Positions 53,992 through 62,871 of a DNA stretch of 64,000 nt are shown piece after piece. Made by a program: the position numbers and the translations under genes. The notes beneath the pieces are model-generated. The model was given only the letters and a program-made list of their open reading frames with translations, ran no database searches and was not told the DNA's origin. Origin of the DNA: Pseudomonas sp. MWU13-2100 (GTDB lineage: Bacteria; Pseudomonadota; Gammaproteobacteria; Pseudomonadales; Pseudomonadaceae); the NCBI RefSeq assembly GCF_023242365.1, contig NZ_JALLIX010000018.1, positions 50,003-114,002 on the forward strand, read 5' to 3'. How positions within the stretch are numbered: position 1 is the first letter of the stretch; each line of letters begins with the position of its first letter.

Positions 53992-55587
53992 CTACTTCAC
54001 CTGGGTGGTGGCGAAGTTATTCAGGGATAGCGGGCTCATGTGGTAGCCCTCTACGTTCTTGCGCATAGCGGTAAACATCTTCGGATGGGCAGCGTTCACC
54101 CACAGTACCTGCTCGTGCAGGATGGCCAGGGCCTGTTCATAGAGTGCGGCACGTTGGGCGGGCTCAGTCTTGGCGCGAGCCTGGTCGATCAGCGCCTGGA
54201 ACTGAGGATTGCACCAGCGGCTGTAGTTTTCGCCGTTTTTCGCCGCTTCGCAACTCAATAGCGGGCTAAGGAAATTATCCGGGTCGCCGTTGTCGCCGCT
54301 CCAGCCGGCGGAGACCATGTCGTGCTCGCCGTTTTTCGCCCGTTTGAGCATTTCGGCCCATTCCATGACGCGGATATCGAGCTTGATACCGATCTTGGCC
54401 AGGTCGGCCTGCATCAGTTGCGCGCCGAGTTGCGGGTTCGGATTGGTCGGGCCACCACCGTTGCGAGTATAGAGGGTGAGCACCGTGCCGTCGGGAACGC
54501 CGGCGGCCTTGAGCAGGGCGCGAGCCTTGTCCAGGTTCTGGGCCGGGTTCTTCAGCTGGCTGTTGTAGCCGAGCAAGGTGGACGGGTAGGGATTGACCGC
54601 CGGGATGGCATTGCCCTTGCCATACAGGGTGTCGACGTAGTTCTGCTTGTCCAGGGCCAGCTCGATGGCCTGGCGTACCCGCACATCGCTCAGGTACTTG
54701 TGTTCGGTGTTGATCGCGACATAGCCGGTGGACATGGTCGCCATTTCGTCGATCTTCAGGTTCGGATCGGCCTTGATATTCGGCACATCATCGGGTTTTG
54801 GGTACAGGGCGACCTGGCACTCGTTGGCCTTGAGCTTCTGCAGGCGGGTGTTGTTGTCGACGGTGATGGCCAGGATCAGGGTGTCCGCCGGTGGCTTGCC
54901 ACGGAAATACTCCGGGTTGGCCTTGAAGCGCACCTGGGCGTCCTTGGCATAGCGCTGGAAGATGAACGGGCCGGTGCCGACCGGCTTGCTGTTGAGCTCG
55001 TCGAGTTTGCCGGCCTTGAGCAACTGGTTGGCGTATTCGGCGGAGTGGATCGAGGTGAAGGCCATGCCCAGGTCGGGCAGGAACGGTGCTTCAGGATGGT
55101 TGAGGGTGAAGCGCACGGTCAGGTCGTCGACTTTCTCGACGCTTTTGAGCAGGTTCTGGAAGTCCATGCTCTCGAAATACGGGAAGCCCACGGTGGAGGC
55201 TTTATGCCAGGGATGGTTGGGGTCCAGTTGCCGCTGGAAGCTCCAGACCACGTCGTCGGCGTTCAGCTCGCGGGTCGGCTTGAAGTAGTCGGTGGTGTGG
55301 AACTTGACGCCCTTTCTCAAGTGAAAGGTGTATTGCAGGCCGTCGGGGCTGATCTCCCAGCTTTCGGCCAGGGCCGGCTGGATCTCGGTGGTGCCGGGCT
55401 TGAAGTCCACCAGACGGTTGAACATCGTTTCGGCGGCGGCGTCGGCGGTGACGGCGGTGGTGTAGAGCACCGGATCGAAGCCTTCCGGGCTGGCTTCGGT
55501 GCAGACCACCAGGGGTTTGGCCGAAACACCGATAGCCACGCTGAACACGGCGGCAGCGATGGCGGCACGCAGGGGAAGCTTCTTCAT
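53992..55587 (-). CDS. dppA: Dipeptide-binding protein, paralogue next to dppB
   Basis: 531-residue periplasmic substrate-binding protein of the SBP_bac_5 type. Signal peptide MKKLPLRAAIAAAVFSVAIGVSA|KPLVVC. Family motifs VCTEASPEGFDP, ALAESWEISPDGLQYTFHLRKGVKFH and WSGDNGDPDNFLSPLLSC. Compared with its three paralogues here it has TEASPEGFD instead of SEGSPAGFD and the most divergent C-terminal half. It is the one directly in front of dppBCDF, the place of dppA4 in P. aeruginosa as I recall. Confidence 0.92.
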   Translation of the reverse strand: MKKLPLRAAIAAAVFSVAIGVSAKPLVVCTEASPEGFDPVLYTTAVTADAAAETMFNRLVDFKPGTTEIQPALAESWEISPDGLQYTFHLRKGVKFHTTDYFKPTRELNADDVVWSFQRQLDPNHPWHKASTVGFPYFESMDFQNLLKSVEKVDDLTVRFTLNHPEAPFLPDLGMAFTSIHSAEYANQLLKAGKLDELNSKPVGTGPFIFQRYAKDAQVRFKANPEYFRGKPPADTLILAITVDNNTRLQKLKANECQVALYPKPDDVPNIKADPNLKIDEMATMSTGYVAINTEHKYLSDVRVRQAIELALDKQNYVDTLYGKGNAIPAVNPYPSTLLGYNSQLKNPAQNLDKARALLKAAGVPDGTVLTLYTRNGGGPTNPNPQLGAQLMQADLAKIGIKLDIRVMEWAEMLKRAKNGEHDMVSAGWSGDNGDPDNFLSPLLSCEAAKNGENYSRWCNPQFQALIDQARAKTEPAQRAALYEQALAILHEQVLWVNAAHPKMFTAMRKNVEGYHMSPLSLNNFATTQVK

Positions 55588-55623
55588 GTAAACCTTCCTT
55601 GATCGATTGAGTCAGATTAGGTG

Positions 55624-55652
55624 CTGGGACCGACTCGTCGAATCGGTCCCAG
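55624..55652 (-). other. Hairpin between the porin gene and the binding-protein gene
   Basis: CTGGGACCGA and TCGGTCCCAG are perfect 10-bp arms with nine bases between. No T run follows on the minus strand. It probably acts as a partial terminator or 3' stabiliser of the porin message. Confidence 0.6.
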
Positions 55653-55667
55653 GGCCGTCAGGTGTGG

Positions 55668-57083
55668 TTAGAGAATGTTGAATGGAATGGTGGTGACCAG
55701 GCGGAACTCGGTGATGCTGCCGTCACCCTGGTTGGCCGTTGCACGGTGGGCGGTGTAGCTGGCTCGGACGGTCGCAGCCTTGAGCGGACCGCTCTGGAGG
55801 GCATAGGACGCGCCGATGCCGTATTCGTAATGCTTCTCGTCATGCATGTTCTTCACATCGTAAGCGGTGCCGGTGTAGTGAGTACCGTCGATGCCCCAGC
55901 CGCGGGCCTGGTAGATATTGAACTTCAGCCCCGGAACGCCGTACTCGGCCATGTTCAGGCCGTAGGCGATCTGGAAGGATTTCTCGTTCGGGCCGTTGAA
56001 GTCCGACAGCAGGGAGTTGGCCAGGTAGATACCGTTGGTTTCGTGCAGGTAGTCGAAGTACTCGTTACCGTCGATTTCCTGGTAGGAGAAGGTCAGGCTG
56101 TGGGCCTGGTGGGTCAGACCGAGCGACAGCGAGTAGGCGTCGTTGTCGATTTCACCCATCTTCTTTTTGCCGGTGTCGAGGGTCTTGTAGTAGTTCAGGC
56201 CGGTGGTCAGGCCCAGCACCGAACTGTCGCCCAGTTCATGGGTGGCGCCGAAGTAGTACTGGTTCCAGAAGTCTTCGACGTTGGACGCGTACAGGCTGGT
56301 TTTCAGGCTCTTGAACGGCTGATAGTTGAGGCCCGCCATGTTGACGTGATCGGTCTCGACATCGATGTTGGTGTATTCGGAGCGGAATTTCGACAGGCTC
56401 TCTTCGGTCCTTGGCGACACCCGATCAAAGGTGGCGGCATCGAACGACAGGTTGTTGAACTCTTCGCTATGGATGCTCACGCCCTCGAAGCTCGAGGGCA
56501 GCACACGGTTGGGCATCACATCGACGATCGGTGTGCTGTAACTCTGCCGGCCAGCGGTCAGGGTGGTGTTCGACACGCGGAACTTGACGTTGGCCAGGCC
56601 GAGTTTGCTCCACTGGCCCTGCGCGTCGCCGCCGTTTTTGGTCAGGGTACGGTTGTTGCCCAGACCGCCGACAGTTGGAATCGGTGCGCCGCCATTGGCC
56701 GAAGCCAGGCGTTCGGTATCGCGCTCCAGGGCGACGACGTTGTACATCGCCACTTCGGTGCTGACCCCGACAGTACCCTCGCTGAAGCCGGAGTTGTACT
56801 TGACGATGGTGCCTTGCAACCAGTTGATGCGACGGTCGGTAGGGGTCAATACGCCATTGTCGTTGTAGTGGAATTTGCCACCACGCTTGAGTTGCTCGTT
56901 GGCGTACCAGTTGCGGGTCAGACCGCTCACGCTCTGTTCTTCGAAAAAGCCCTTGGTCTGTTCCTGGGCATTGGTCGAACTCAGGCTCGTCGGTACGAAA
57001 TCCTGACTCTGGGTTTCAGCGTGGGCCATCACGGTGGTGCTACTGATGGCTAAGGCTAACAATGCTTTTTGAGAGAGTTTCAA
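55668..57083 (-). CDS. opdP: OprD-family porin, probable dipeptide porin OpdP
   Basis: 471-residue outer-membrane barrel. A signal peptide (LKLSQKALLALAISSTTVMAHA|ETQ) precedes the OprD start GFFEEQSVSGLTRNWYANEQ; the last residues FRLVTTIPFNIL close the barrel. Position between dpp binding-protein genes matches OpdP, the glycine-glutamate dipeptide channel of P. aeruginosa. I chose the TTG at 57083 because AAGGAG stands seven bases upstream and gives a normal signal peptide. An upstream in-frame start at 57152 would add a Lys-rich stretch without signal character. Confidence 0.9.
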   Translation of the reverse strand: MKLSQKALLALAISSTTVMAHAETQSQDFVPTSLSSTNAQEQTKGFFEEQSVSGLTRNWYANEQLKRGGKFHYNDNGVLTPTDRRINWLQGTIVKYNSGFSEGTVGVSTEVAMYNVVALERDTERLASANGGAPIPTVGGLGNNRTLTKNGGDAQGQWSKLGLANVKFRVSNTTLTAGRQSYSTPIVDVMPNRVLPSSFEGVSIHSEEFNNLSFDAATFDRVSPRTEESLSKFRSEYTNIDVETDHVNMAGLNYQPFKSLKTSLYASNVEDFWNQYYFGATHELGDSSVLGLTTGLNYYKTLDTGKKKMGEIDNDAYSLSLGLTHQAHSLTFSYQEIDGNEYFDYLHETNGIYLANSLLSDFNGPNEKSFQIAYGLNMAEYGVPGLKFNIYQARGWGIDGTHYTGTAYDVKNMHDEKHYEYGIGASYALQSGPLKAATVRASYTAHRATANQGDGSITEFRLVTTIPFNIL

Positions 57084-57190
57084 GGTAAAGCTCCTTAATT
57101 TTCTTTTTTTAATACCGGCCTTCTTGGCTGATCCGGCTTTTTTGGTGGACACTCAATTTGCTTGCGCAATCGTTTGCTTGACAGGATTTT

Positions 57191-57233
57191 GCCGAATTTC
57201 GGCTACAAGTTTGCATAAGGGCGAAATTCGCCC
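57191..57233. other. Two AT-centred palindromes upstream of opdP
   Basis: GCCGAATTTCGGC (57191-57203) and GGGCGAAATTCGCCC (57219-57233) lie in the 170-base gap between opdP and the next binding-protein gene. They share the frame CGAA-TT-TCG in two forms. They could be a 3' end hairpin or operator sites for opdP. Confidence 0.45.
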
Positions 57234-57253
57234 CCACGGCACGGGTCACGGTT

Positions 57254-58852
57254 TTATTGTTCGATACTGACGCCCGAGAACACGTTGCGACCGAAGGGAC
57301 TGACCTTGAAACCTTCGACTTTGGTGCTTAACGGCTGGTTGACCGTCGAGTGGGCGATAGGGGTAATCGGCACCTGTTGCTTGAGCAACTGCTGGGCCTG
57401 TTGGTAGAGGGCCACGCGTTGCTCGTGATCGGTGACGAGCTTGGCTTGCTTGATCAGCTTGTCGTATTGCGGGTTGCACCACATGGAGTAGTTGTTGCCG
57501 CCAATCGCGTCGCAGCCGTAGAGGGTGCCGAGCCAGTTGTCCGGGTCACCGTTGTCGCCGGTCCAGCCGATCAGGCTGATATCGTGCTCGCCATTCTTGG
57601 TGCGCTTGACGTACTCGCCCCATTCATAGCTGACGATTTTTACCTTCAGGCCGATTTTCGCCCAGTCGGCCTGGAGCATTTCGGCCATCAGCTTGGCATT
57701 GGGGTTATACGGGCGCTGCACGGGCATGGCCCAGAGGGTGATCTCGGTGCCTTCCTTGACGCCGGCGGCCTTGAGCAGTTGCCGGGCTTTTTCCGGATTG
57801 TAGGGCGCGTCCTTGATGCTCTCGTCGTAGGACCACTGGCTCGGCGGCATGGCGTTGACCGCCAGTTGTCCGGCGCCCTGGTAGACCGCATTGAGAATGC
57901 TCGGTTTGTTCACCGCCATGTCCAGCGCCTGGCGGACCTGGAGCTGGTCGAAGGGTTTGTGCTGCACGTTGTAGGCGATATAGCCGAGGTTGAAGCCGGG
58001 CTTCTGGATGACCCGCAGCTTGGGGTCTTTCTTCAGTGCCTCGACATCGGCGGGGCGCGGGTGCAGGGTGATCTGGCACTCACCGCGCTTGAGTTTCTGC
58101 ACCCGCACCGAGGCATCGGTGTTGATGGCGAAAATCAGCTGGTCGAGCTGGACCTTGTCCGGGTCCCAGTACTGTTTGTTGGCCACGTAGCGGATCTGCG
58201 CGTCTTTCTGATAGCGCTGGAACACGTACGGCCCGGTGCCGATGGGCTTCTGGTTGATCTCGCTGGGTTTGCCGGCCGCGAGCAACTGGTCGGCGTATTC
58301 GGCGGAGAGAATCGCGGCGAAGCTCATGGCGATGTTCTGGATGAATGCGGCATCGACCGAATTGAGGGTCATGACCACGGTCAGCGGCCCGGTCTTTTCG
58401 ACCTTGGCGATGTTCTTGTTCAGGCTCATCCCGTTGAAGTACGGAAACTCGGTGGGGTAGGCCTTGCGAAACGGCTGCGCGGGATCGAGCATGCGGTTGA
58501 AGGTGAATACCACGTCGTCGGCGTTGAAATCACGGGACGGTGTGAAATAGGCGGTGGTGTGGAACTTGACGCCACGGCGCAGGTGGAAGGTATACACCAG
58601 GCCATCCGCTGAAATATCCCAGCTTTCGGCCAGCGCCGGTGCGACGCTGGTCTCGCCCTTGACGAATTCCACCAGCCGGTTGTAGAGCGGCTCGGCGGCA
58701 TCGTTGTCGGTAGCGGTGGTGTACTGCGCGGTGTCGAACCCGGCCGGGCTGCCCTCGGAGCAGAACACCAGGCTGCCGGCAGCCTGGGCAAAAGGGGCTC
58801 CCGCCCACAGGGCGGCTCCCACCAAAGCGGATAAAGTGAAGGTCTGGCGCAT
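57254..58852 (-). CDS. dppA: Dipeptide-binding protein paralogue
   Basis: 532-residue periplasmic binding protein, SBP_bac_5 type. Signal peptide MRQTFTLSALVGAALWAGAPFAQA|AGSLVFC. It has the start motif CSEGSPAGFDTAQY, ALAESWDISADG, and WTGDNGDPDNWLGTLYGC at the hinge. The two cysteines at CSEGSP and near YGCDAIGGNNYSMWC are conserved in all copies and may form disulfides. AAAGGAT precedes the ATG at 58852. Close relative of the proteins at 59150 and 61033. Confidence 0.93.
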   Translation of the reverse strand: MRQTFTLSALVGAALWAGAPFAQAAGSLVFCSEGSPAGFDTAQYTTATDNDAAEPLYNRLVEFVKGETSVAPALAESWDISADGLVYTFHLRRGVKFHTTAYFTPSRDFNADDVVFTFNRMLDPAQPFRKAYPTEFPYFNGMSLNKNIAKVEKTGPLTVVMTLNSVDAAFIQNIAMSFAAILSAEYADQLLAAGKPSEINQKPIGTGPYVFQRYQKDAQIRYVANKQYWDPDKVQLDQLIFAINTDASVRVQKLKRGECQITLHPRPADVEALKKDPKLRVIQKPGFNLGYIAYNVQHKPFDQLQVRQALDMAVNKPSILNAVYQGAGQLAVNAMPPSQWSYDESIKDAPYNPEKARQLLKAAGVKEGTEITLWAMPVQRPYNPNAKLMAEMLQADWAKIGLKVKIVSYEWGEYVKRTKNGEHDISLIGWTGDNGDPDNWLGTLYGCDAIGGNNYSMWCNPQYDKLIKQAKLVTDHEQRVALYQQAQQLLKQQVPITPIAHSTVNQPLSTKVEGFKVSPFGRNVFSGVSIEQ

Positions 58853-59149
58853 GACGGTCCCAATCCTTTTGTTATTGTCATCGGCGAACAATGGCCGTGT
58901 TGGGAACACGGGAACGATCACCGATCAAGTCAGTGAATGCAGCAATGCCGCTCGTGAACGCATATCAGCGAAGTCTTGACGTTACGAGGCCAAGTCGATG
59001 CGGTAAATGCGTAGAGCCTTAGAGAGCTGTAGGAAAGCTCTGTGCAGCGGACATCCGTTTGCGTGTTACCGCCGACGGACTCCGGACAATTCCTGCAATT
59101 CTGGCGGGGAGGCGAAGACAACGTCCTAGGACGCCGTCTTCGCGCAACC
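58853..59149. other. Gap between two binding-protein genes
   Basis: 297 bases without a gene. The end near 59112-59142 is a strong hairpin (GCGAAGAC/GTCTTCGC with the inner palindrome CGTCCTAGGACG), which lies just behind the stop of the gene at 59150. The remaining part may hold a promoter for the 57254-58852 gene. Confidence 0.55.
59112..59142 (-). terminator. Hairpin behind the binding-protein gene at 59150
   Basis: GCGAAGAC and GTCTTCGC flank the self-complementary CGTCCTAGGACG, giving a nearly continuous stem. No T run on the minus strand, so termination would be inefficient or factor-dependent. Confidence 0.5.
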
Positions 59150-60775
59150 TCACTTGCTGACGCTGACGCCGTAGAAGGAGTTCAAGCCAAACGGGCTGAT
59201 CTTGAAGTCCTGCACTTTGGCGCTCATGGGTTGGTACACCGTCGAGTGCGCGATAGGTGTGTAGGGGACTTGGTCTTTGAGGATGTGCTGCGCCTGCTTG
59301 TACAGCTCGGTGCGTTTGGCCTGGTCCGGCGTGGACTTGGCTTCCTTGATCAGATCCTCGAAGGGTTTGTAGCAGAACTTCGAGAAGTTGTTGCCGTTGA
59401 CCGCATCACAGCCGAACAGCACGCCCAGCCAGTTGTCGGGGTCCCCATTGTCGCCGCTCCAGCCAATCAGCATGGCTTGCTGCTCGCCACCCTTGGCACG
59501 CTTGAGGTATTCGCCCCACTCGTAGCTGACGATCTTGACGTTGAGGCCGATGTTCTTCCAGTCGGACTGGAGCATTTCAGCCATCAGCTTGGCGTTGGGG
59601 TTGTACGGGCGCTGCACCGGCATGGCCCACAGGGTGATCTCGGTGCCTGGCTTGACGCCGGCTTCCTTGAGCAGTTCCTTGGCCTTTTCCGGATCGTATT
59701 TGGCGTCCTTGATGGTGGTGTCATAGGACCATTGGGTCGGCGGCATGGCATTGACGGCCAATTGGCCGGCACCCTGGTAAACCGATTCGATGATCTGCTT
59801 CTTGTTCACCGACATGTCCAGCGCTTGACGCACGCGCAGGTCGGCCAGTGGGTTGGCGGCGGTCTGGTCCTTGAGGACCGGCATCACGTTGTAGGCGATG
59901 TAACCCAGGTTGAAGCCGGCCTGTTCAGGCATCTTCAGTTTGCTGTCGGCCTTGAGCGGGGCAATGTCGGCCGGACGTGGGTAGGCGGTGATCTGGCACT
60001 CGCCTTTCTTGAGCTTCTGCGCGCGCACCGACGGGTCGGTGGTGATGGCGAAGATCAGGTTGTCGACCTTGACGTCCTCAGGCTTCCAGTAGTCCTTGTT
60101 CCCGGTGTAGCGAATGTTGGAGTCTTTCTGGTAGCTCTTGAACACGAACGGACCGGTGCCGATCGGCTTCTGGTTGATGTCGCTGGCCTTGCCTTCCTTG
60201 AGCAGCTTGTCGGCGTACTCGGCGGACTGGATCGAGGCGAAGCTCATGGCCAAGTCCTGGATAAACGCGGCGTCCACGGTCTTCAGGGTGAACTTGACGG
60301 TCTTGTCGTCGAGTTTCTCCACCTTGGTGATATTGCCGTCCATGCCCATGTCAGTGAAGTACGGGAATTCGGTCGGGTAGGCCTTGCGGAACGGCATGTC
60401 CTTGTCGAGCATGCGGTTGAAGGTGAACAGCACGTCGTCGGCGTTGAAGTTACGCGTCGGCTTGAAGTAATCGGTGGTGTGGAACTTGACGCCTTCACGC
60501 AGGTGGAAGGTGTAGGTCAGGCCGTCCGGGGTCACGTCCCAGCTGGTTGCCAGGCCAGGAATCACGGCGGTGCCGCCACGTTCGAACTGGCTCAGACGGT
60601 TGAAAACGGTTTCCGCGGAGGCGTCGAAGTCGGTTCCGGCGGTGTACAGGCCTGGATCGAAACCGGCCGGGCTCCCTTCGGAGCAGAACACCAGGTTAGT
60701 CGCGGCGACGGCGAACGGTGCGCTGGCCAAGAGGCCTGCGCCGACTAAAAACGGAATGACTGCTTTTTTAAGCAT
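59150..60775 (-). CDS. dppA: Dipeptide-binding protein paralogue
   Basis: 541-residue periplasmic binding protein with signal peptide MLKKAVIPFLVGAGLLASAPFAVA|ATNLVFC. Motifs CSEGSPAGFDPGLYTAGTDF, FNRLSQFERGGTAVIPGLATSWDVTPDG, WSGDNGDPDNWLGVLFGC. A unique short insert (LKDQTAANPLADLRVRQALD) lengthens it by about eight residues relative to its neighbours. GAGG stands before the ATG at 60775. Confidence 0.93.
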   Translation of the reverse strand: MLKKAVIPFLVGAGLLASAPFAVAATNLVFCSEGSPAGFDPGLYTAGTDFDASAETVFNRLSQFERGGTAVIPGLATSWDVTPDGLTYTFHLREGVKFHTTDYFKPTRNFNADDVLFTFNRMLDKDMPFRKAYPTEFPYFTDMGMDGNITKVEKLDDKTVKFTLKTVDAAFIQDLAMSFASIQSAEYADKLLKEGKASDINQKPIGTGPFVFKSYQKDSNIRYTGNKDYWKPEDVKVDNLIFAITTDPSVRAQKLKKGECQITAYPRPADIAPLKADSKLKMPEQAGFNLGYIAYNVMPVLKDQTAANPLADLRVRQALDMSVNKKQIIESVYQGAGQLAVNAMPPTQWSYDTTIKDAKYDPEKAKELLKEAGVKPGTEITLWAMPVQRPYNPNAKLMAEMLQSDWKNIGLNVKIVSYEWGEYLKRAKGGEQQAMLIGWSGDNGDPDNWLGVLFGCDAVNGNNFSKFCYKPFEDLIKEAKSTPDQAKRTELYKQAQHILKDQVPYTPIAHSTVYQPMSAKVQDFKISPFGLNSFYGVSVSK

Positions 60776-61032
60776 GGTGGCCTCATGATTTGTTGTCATT
60801 TTTGGTTTTGAGGACGACCTCGTGAGTCGACCTGCGGATACTTATGCAGGCCCCATACCCAATGCAAGATGCAGAGACGTGCGAAGCCTCAAAGAGTGGC
60901 ACGAACGTACACGAATGTCGCATATGTGTAAATTCTGACGCATTTGACAGGTTTCGAGGGGATTTTCAGGTGCGCGGGACGCACTTCAAGCGGGCAACCG
61001 GGGCGCCTGGCGCACCCGGTTGGGGCGTTGGA
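60776..61032. other. Gap between two binding-protein genes
   Basis: 257 bases. A strong hairpin (CAACCGGG/CCCGGTTG with inner GCGCC/GGCGC, 60995-61022) lies behind the stop of the gene at 61033. No gene is visible. Confidence 0.55.
60995..61022 (-). terminator. Hairpin behind the binding-protein gene at 61033
   Basis: A long GC-rich stem (CAACCGGG/CCCGGTTG, inner GCGCC/GGCGC) ten bases after the stop; no T run follows. Same layout as the hairpins behind the other binding-protein genes. Confidence 0.5.
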
Positions 61033-62634
61033 TCACTGGCCCAGGCTGACACCATAGAAGGGGGTCAGGCCGAACGGGCTGATCTTGAAGTCGTGTACTT
61101 CCTTGCGCATCGGCTGGAACACCGTCGAGTTGGCGATCGGGGTGATCGGCACCTGTTCCTTGAGGACTTTCTGCGCCTGTTGGTAGAGCTTGACCCGCTC
61201 GTCATGGTTGCTGCTGAGCTTGGCTTTCTGGATCAGTTGATCATAGGCCGGGTCGCACCATTTCGCGTAGTTGCTGCCCTTGACCGCGGCGCAGCTGTAG
61301 AGCACGCCGAGCCAGTTGTCCGGGTCGCCGTTGTCGCCGGTCCAGCCATAGATCATGACGTCATGCTCGCCGTTCTTGGCGCGCTTGATGTACTCGCCCC
61401 ACTCGTAGCTGACGATATTGGCCTTGATCCCGACCTTGGCCCAGTCAGCCTGGATCATCTGCGCCGACATCCGCGCATTGGGGTTGGAGGCCCGTTGCAC
61501 GGTCATCGCCCAGAGGTCGATGCTGGTGCCTTCGGCCACGCCGGCTTCCTTGAGCAGTGCGCGGGCCTTGGTCGGGTCGTAGGGCGCGTCCTTGATAGTC
61601 GGGTCATAGGACCACTGGCCCGGCGGCAGGGCGTTCTGCGCCAGTTGGCCGGCGCTCTGGTAGACCGCCTTGATGATCGCCGGCTTGTCGATGGCCATAT
61701 CCAGGGCCTGGCGGACCTTGAGCTGGTCCAGGGGCTTGTGGGTGACGTTGTAGGCGAGGAAGCCCAGGTTGAAGCCCGGCTGCTGCAGCACCAGCAGGTT
61801 CTTGTCCTGCTTCATGATCTCGATATCGGCCGGGCGCGGGTAACCGCTGACCTGGCATTCCCCGGCCTTGAGCTTCTGCAGGCGGGCGGCGGCATCCGGG
61901 GTGATGGCGAAGATCAGGTTGTCGAGTTTGACGTCTTCGGGTTTCCAGTAGTCCTTGTTGGCCACGTAGCGGATCTGCGAGTCCTTCTGGTAACGCTTGA
62001 ACACGAACGGGCCGGTGCCCACCGGCTTCTGGTTGATGTCGGCGGCGCGGCCTTCCTTGAGCAGTTGCGCGGCGTATTCGGCGGACTGGATCGAGGCGAA
62101 GCTCATGGCCAGGTTCTGCACAAAGGCGGCGTCGATATGGTTCAAGGTGAAGCGTACGGTCTGCTCGTCGAGTTTTTCGACGTTCTTGATCGTGGTGTTG
62201 AGCTCCATATCGCTGAAATACGGCGATTCCGAAGGGTAGGCCTTGCGGAACGGATGATTGGCGTCGAGCAGGCGCTGGAAGGTGAAGAGCACGTCTTCGG
62301 CGTTGAAGTCGCGGCTCGGCTTGAAGTCGTCGGTGGTATGGAACTTAACGCCGGGGCGCAGGTGGAAGGTATAGCTCAGGCCGTCGGGGGCAACGTCCCA
62401 ACTCGTGGCCAGGCCGGGTTCGACCTCGGTACCGCCGCGTTTGAACTGGGCCAGGCGGTTGAACACGGTTTCCGCCGAGGCGTCGAAGTCGGTACCGCTG
62501 GTGTACTGGCTCGGGTCGAAGCCGGCGGGGCTGGCTTCGGAGCAATAGACCAGGGTCGAGGCGGCCTGGGCCAGGGGCGTGCAGGCCAGCAAAGTGGCGG
62601 CCAGCAGCAGCGGTTTGAAGGCGATTTTTTCCAT
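61033..62634 (-). CDS. dppA: Dipeptide-binding protein paralogue, first of the cluster
   Basis: 533-residue periplasmic binding protein. Signal peptide MEKIAFKPLLLAATLLACTPLAQA|ASTLVYC. It has a cysteine in the hydrophobic core (LLACTPLAQA) that resembles a lipobox only loosely (the -3 Leu is present, but the usual Gly/Ala at -1 fits as well), so lipidation cannot be excluded. Motifs CSEASPAGFDPSQYTSGTDF and WTGDNGDPDNWLGVLYSC. It is transcribed first of the four and has its own upstream region at 62635. Confidence 0.92.
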   Translation of the reverse strand: MEKIAFKPLLLAATLLACTPLAQAASTLVYCSEASPAGFDPSQYTSGTDFDASAETVFNRLAQFKRGGTEVEPGLATSWDVAPDGLSYTFHLRPGVKFHTTDDFKPSRDFNAEDVLFTFQRLLDANHPFRKAYPSESPYFSDMELNTTIKNVEKLDEQTVRFTLNHIDAAFVQNLAMSFASIQSAEYAAQLLKEGRAADINQKPVGTGPFVFKRYQKDSQIRYVANKDYWKPEDVKLDNLIFAITPDAAARLQKLKAGECQVSGYPRPADIEIMKQDKNLLVLQQPGFNLGFLAYNVTHKPLDQLKVRQALDMAIDKPAIIKAVYQSAGQLAQNALPPGQWSYDPTIKDAPYDPTKARALLKEAGVAEGTSIDLWAMTVQRASNPNARMSAQMIQADWAKVGIKANIVSYEWGEYIKRAKNGEHDVMIYGWTGDNGDPDNWLGVLYSCAAVKGSNYAKWCDPAYDQLIQKAKLSSNHDERVKLYQQAQKVLKEQVPITPIANSTVFQPMRKEVHDFKISPFGLTPFYGVSLGQ

Positions 62635-62761
62635 TGAAAAGCCTCGAAGGTGCGTAATAGAGCGGGGAGGGTTCCGACTCTAGCACGCCCTATCGAGGCC
62701 TTGGTGCCCACCGTTAATGCAGACGACTGAGAAACTTCGCTCTGGAAAACGCCACAAATCC

Positions 62762-62848
62762 TGTAGGAGTCCGGCTTGCCGGCGATGAGGCCGGTAAGCC
62801 TTGCATCGCCTGATCGGCCGTCATCGCCGGCAAGCCGGGCTCCTGCAG
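62762..62848. repeat. REP doublet
   Basis: TGTAGGAGTCCGGCTTGCCG at the left and CGGCAAGCCGGGCTCCTGCA at the right are facing REP cores with about 45 bases between. It lies between the SIMPL protein gene and the dpp cluster. Confidence 0.75.
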
Positions 62849-62871
62849 AGGCACGCGTTCAGCCTGCACGC

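Noticed and set aside
59042..62637. Two very long plus-strand frames opposite the binding-protein genes
   Set aside because: Both mirror the minus-strand genes, which have signal peptides and clear family motifs. The similarity of the two frames to each other only reflects the paralogy of the real genes.
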